Below are positions 61,107 through 64,000 of a DNA stretch of 64,000 bases, piece after piece. The notes under the pieces are model-generated. The model was not told the DNA's origin and did no database searches. It saw only the letters and a program-made list of their open reading frames with translations. Position 1 is the stretch's first letter. Every line of letters starts with the position of its first letter. The DNA lies in the NCBI RefSeq assembly GCF_963668515.1, contig NZ_OY764864.1:496001-560000 (forward strand), read 5' to 3'. This stretch comes from an uncultured Ilyobacter sp. (GTDB taxonomy: Bacteria; Fusobacteriota; Fusobacteriia; Fusobacteriales; Fusobacteriaceae). The translations under genes were made by a program, and so were the position numbers.

Positions 61107-62180
61107 ATGGAATGGTATAGACTCAGGGTGGCAGGAGTGAAGGACTCTCTTATAAGAAAATTCATGAAAAATTTTGACAGCTATAAGGATATACTGAAAT
61201 TAGACGGATCACAATTAGAGAGATACTACGGTCTCAATTCAGAAGAGGTAAAACTCATCATGAACTCTTATAATATGGATGATGAGCTAGAAAAGGAGAT
61301 GGAAATCCTAGAAAAAAACAGAATAAGAATTATGAGCCTACCTGACAGCGGTTATCCTATTTATCTAAAAAATATAGCATCGCCTCCTGTATTTCTCTAT
61401 GTAAAGGGGAAGGGAGAGTTTAGTGATAAGAGTATAGGGGTTGTGGGAACTAGAAAAATGACTGCCTATGGACAGACAGCCTGTGAACGGATAACAATGG
61501 ACCTTGTAGATGCAGGTGTAACAACGGTAAGCGGACTGGCTCTGGGAATAGACGGTGTCTGTCACAGGAAAACTCTGGAAAAAAATGGAAACAGTATAGC
61601 GGTAGTCGGAAACGGACTGGATATAGTATATCCTCAGGAAAACAGAAAAATTTGGGAAAGAATGGAAAGAGAGGGAACTATTATAAGTGAGTTTCCTCTG
61701 GGGACAAGGCCCATTCATTATAATTTTCCATTGAGAAACAGAATAATAGCAGGTCTTAGCAAGGGTGTGGTCATAGTAGAGAGTATGTCTAAAGGCGGCA
61801 GTCTTATTACTGCTGGACTTGCTCTAGAAGAGGGAAGGGATGTATTTGCAGTTCCTGGAGATGTTTTTTCACCTTCATCAGAAGGATGTAATGACCTTAT
61901 AAAAAAAAGTGAAGCTAAACTCATAGTATCAGGGATGGATATATTAAAAGAATATGGATGGGACGGGGAAAATAAGAATATTTCCCAAAGGGTCTGTGAA
62001 AATCTAAAAGAAAAAGAAGAAATTGTTTTTAATGTTTTAAAAAAGGAAATGAACCTTGATGAACTTATAATGTCTACAGGTATAAGGGCTGGAGAGTTAT
62101 TAGCACTTCTTATGGAGCTTGAATTAAAGGGCCTTATATGTGGAGCTCCAGGGGGGAAATATAGGCGAAAAGTCGTCTAA
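61107..62180 (+). CDS. dprA: DNA-processing protein DprA
   Basis: A 357-residue protein that loads RecA on incoming single-stranded DNA in transformation. It has an N-terminal helical SAM-like part, the Rossmann-like core (SIGVVGTRKMTAYGQTACERI, GLALGIDGVCHRKTL, AVVGNGLDIVYPQENRKIWE, ISEFPLGTRPIHYNFPLRNRIIAGLSKGVVIVESMSKGGSLITAGLALEEGRDVFAVPG) and a C-terminal winged-helix part (DELIMSTGIRAGELLALLMELELKGLI). All parts are intact. It sits just ahead of topA, a common pairing. Confidence 0.95.
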   Translation: MEWYRLRVAGVKDSLIRKFMKNFDSYKDILKLDGSQLERYYGLNSEEVKLIMNSYNMDDELEKEMEILEKNRIRIMSLPDSGYPIYLKNIASPPVFLYVKGKGEFSDKSIGVVGTRKMTAYGQTACERITMDLVDAGVTTVSGLALGIDGVCHRKTLEKNGNSIAVVGNGLDIVYPQENRKIWERMEREGTIISEFPLGTRPIHYNFPLRNRIIAGLSKGVVIVESMSKGGSLITAGLALEEGRDVFAVPGDVFSPSSEGCNDLIKKSEAKLIVSGMDILKEYGWDGENKNISQRVCENLKEKEEIVFNVLKKEMNLDELIMSTGIRAGELLALLMELELKGLICGAPGGKYRRKVV

Positions 62181-62254
62181 CCTTGATTTTTTAAGACTTT
62201 TCGAATATAATTAAAATCAACATACCACAAAATATTCAGATAGGAGTGGAGACA

Positions 62255-64000
62255 TTGGCGAAAAAAAATCTAGTTATTGTTGAGTCGCCTGCCAAGGCAA
62301 AGACCATAGAAAAAATACTGGGGAAAAATTATGAGGTGACTGCCTCTTTCGGACATATAAGAGATCTGCCTAAAAGTAAAATAGGGGTTGATATAGAGAA
62401 TAATTTTGAACCTTCCTATTCTACAATAAAAGGTAAGGGTGAGATTACAAAAGCTCTGAGAGCCCTGGCCAAGAAATCAAATAAGGTCTTTCTAGCCTCC
62501 GATCCGGATAGAGAGGGAGAAGCCATAGCCTGGCACGTAGCTCATATTTTAAAATTGGACGAAGGTGATTCAAATAGAATAGAGTTTAATGAGATAACCA
62601 AGACAGCCATAAAAGATGCAGTTAAAAACCCAAGGAAAATAGATATAGACAGGGTAAATGCACAGCAGGCCAGAAGGATACTAGACAGACTGGTGGGATA
62701 TAAGATAAGTCCCCTTCTGTGGAAGATAATATCCTCAAATACAAGTGCTGGAAGGGTACAGTCAGTTGCACTAAAACTTATCTGTGACCTTGAAGACAGC
62801 ATAAAAAAGTTTGTCCCAGAAGTATACTGGGAAGTGTCTGGTGACTTCACCGGAGGAATAAATCTTAACCTCAATAAAATAGATGACAAAAAAGTCGATA
62901 AAATAAAAGATGAAGAGATAATAAAAGAAATTAAAAAAGAGATTCCTGGTAAATCCTTTGAGGTAACCAGTGCCAAGATATCAGACAGAAGCAAGAAACC
63001 TCCTCTTCCACTTAAAACCAGTACACTTCAGCAGTTAGCCTCATCTTATTTGGGGTTTTCAGCATCAAAGACAATGAGAGTTGCTCAGACTTTATACGAA
63101 GGACTGAATATAGACGGAAACCAAAAGGGTCTTATAACATATATGAGAACAGACTCCACAAGAATTTCAGATGAGGCCAAAGAAACTGCCAAGGTCTTTA
63201 TCGAAGAAAAATATGGAAAAGAGTATGTGGGGAATTATACAGAAAAAAAAGGAAAGGGCAAGATACAAGATGCCCACGAGGCAGTAAGGCCTACAGATGT
63301 ACTGCTAGAACCTTTGAAAATAGAGAAACATTTGAATACAGACCAATTTAAACTTTATAGGCTTATATGGGAGAGGTTTATAATTTCTCAGCTGGCCCCG
63401 GTTAAGTTTAAGCAGTTTGAACTTCTGACTAATTATGATAAATACCAGTTTAGAGGCGTGGCTAATAAGATAATTTTTGATGGTTATTACAAGGTGTTTA
63501 AAGGTGAAGATGCCATAGAGTCTGTGAGCTTCCCGTCTATAAACCAGGGAGATACCCTTGTTCTTGAAAAACTAGGAGTAAAAGAGGGGATCACAAAGGC
63601 TCCTGCAAGGTTAACAGAATCTTCCCTTGTAAAAAAACTAGAATCAGAGGGAATCGGAAGACCATCAACCTACGCATCTATAATAGAAACCCTTAAAAAG
63701 AGAGAATATGTGGTAAGTGAAGGAAAAAGCTTTGTGCCCACATCACTGGGGTATGAGGTAAAGGAAAACCTTCAGGAAAATTTCCCTCACATACTCAATG
63801 TTAAATTTACCGCCGAGATGGAAGAAAAGCTCGACCGTATAGAGGAAGGAGAGCTTGACTGGAAAGAGACTCTGAAGGATTTTTATGAAGACCTTTCAAA
63901 ATATCTCACAGTTTTTGAAAAAAAAGTGGAAGAGATGGAAAACAGGATCATTGTTTCAGATGTGCCTTGTCCATGCGGCAAGGGGAAAATGCTGATGAAA
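62255..64000 (+). CDS. topA: DNA topoisomerase I (partial, cut by window end)
   Basis: The first 582 codons of a type IA topoisomerase. TOPRIM domain: KNLVIVESPAKAKTIEKILG and VFLASDPDREGEAIAWH; active-site Tyr in GLITYMRTDSTRIS (about residue 296); RPTDVLLEPL and ESEGIGRPSTYASIIETLKKREYV follow; at the window end the first zinc-finger cysteines (VPCPCGKGKM) begin. The start is TTG at 62255 after AGGAGTGGAG. The gene is open to the last base, so the zinc-binding tail lies beyond the window. Confidence 0.95.
   Translation, partial: MAKKNLVIVESPAKAKTIEKILGKNYEVTASFGHIRDLPKSKIGVDIENNFEPSYSTIKGKGEITKALRALAKKSNKVFLASDPDREGEAIAWHVAHILKLDEGDSNRIEFNEITKTAIKDAVKNPRKIDIDRVNAQQARRILDRLVGYKISPLLWKIISSNTSAGRVQSVALKLICDLEDSIKKFVPEVYWEVSGDFTGGINLNLNKIDDKKVDKIKDEEIIKEIKKEIPGKSFEVTSAKISDRSKKPPLPLKTSTLQQLASSYLGFSASKTMRVAQTLYEGLNIDGNQKGLITYMRTDSTRISDEAKETAKVFIEEKYGKEYVGNYTEKKGKGKIQDAHEAVRPTDVLLEPLKIEKHLNTDQFKLYRLIWERFIISQLAPVKFKQFELLTNYDKYQFRGVANKIIFDGYYKVFKGEDAIESVSFPSINQGDTLVLEKLGVKEGITKAPARLTESSLVKKLESEGIGRPSTYASIIETLKKREYVVSEGKSFVPTSLGYEVKENLQENFPHILNVKFTAEMEEKLDRIEEGELDWKETLKDFYEDLSKYLTVFEKKVEEMENRIIVSDVPCPCGKGKMLMK

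Overview
The window looks like a chromosome segment of a strictly anaerobic, AT-rich, Gram-negative member of the Fusobacteriota, closest in style to Ilyobacter or Propionigenium. The evidence is an outer-membrane lipoprotein exporter (LolC/E-like permease plus LolD), a secreted lipocalin and a periplasmic lytic transglycosylase, together with Clostridia-like traits: an [FeFe]-hydrogenase maturase, RicT, long HPF, and AGA/AGG and ATA codon preference. The genus is an inference. No tRNA, rRNA or CRISPR array was seen.

Layout. 1-185 is the end of an interspersed repeat. 302-5539 holds a metallo-beta-lactamase-fold hydrolase, an ArsR regulator, a thioredoxin-reductase-like flavoprotein, a primary-type sigma factor (minus strand), ruvC, an orphan histidine kinase and trmL. 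5540-7164 has no protein gene but carries two related palindromes, a candidate small RNA (about 6228-6342) and a complete MITE-like repeat (6691-7144). 7165-16419 is a metabolic island: amino-acid/amine permease, OCD/mu-crystallin enzyme, a four-part iron-sulfur flavoprotein dehydrogenase of the HcnABC/sarcosine-oxidase type, a RidA-like protein, an iron alcohol dehydrogenase and a PucR regulator. Its Arg and Ile codon use differs from the flanking genes.

16866-26120 carries a TM1266-type regulator with hydG and folA, a TetR regulator, a long recJ (minus), a second complete MITE and the three-gene AmmeMemoRadiSam operon. 26164-32769 has four type IV pilin-like proteins, a secreted protein of unknown function and a TPR lytic transglycosylase. 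33119-39463 is mutL, rlmH, two small conserved genes, a TPR protein and lysS. 39691-45243 holds a DUF5348-like gene, a decayed alpha-amylase gene, a second iron alcohol dehydrogenase, nudC, another repeat copy, an ElaA-like acetyltransferase and a lipocalin. 45415-51056 is the Lol-type ABC exporter, hpf (preceded by helically phased A-tracts) and the cobUSCT genes for the cobalamin nucleotide loop. 51143-64000 is radC, ricT, a tRNA methyltransferase-like gene, an ankyrin protein, nnrDE (minus), a repeat copy, uvrB, a Nudix gene, xseA, a TPR gene, dprA and the first 582 codons of topA.

The points most worth a second look are the amine/imine oxidation island with its foreign signature, the MITE family with terminal inverted repeats and a hairpin that keeps pairing while its sequence changes, the candidate small RNA with clear promoter and terminator, the RecJ protein with a degenerate P-loop-like C-terminal extension, and the phased A-tracts before hpf.
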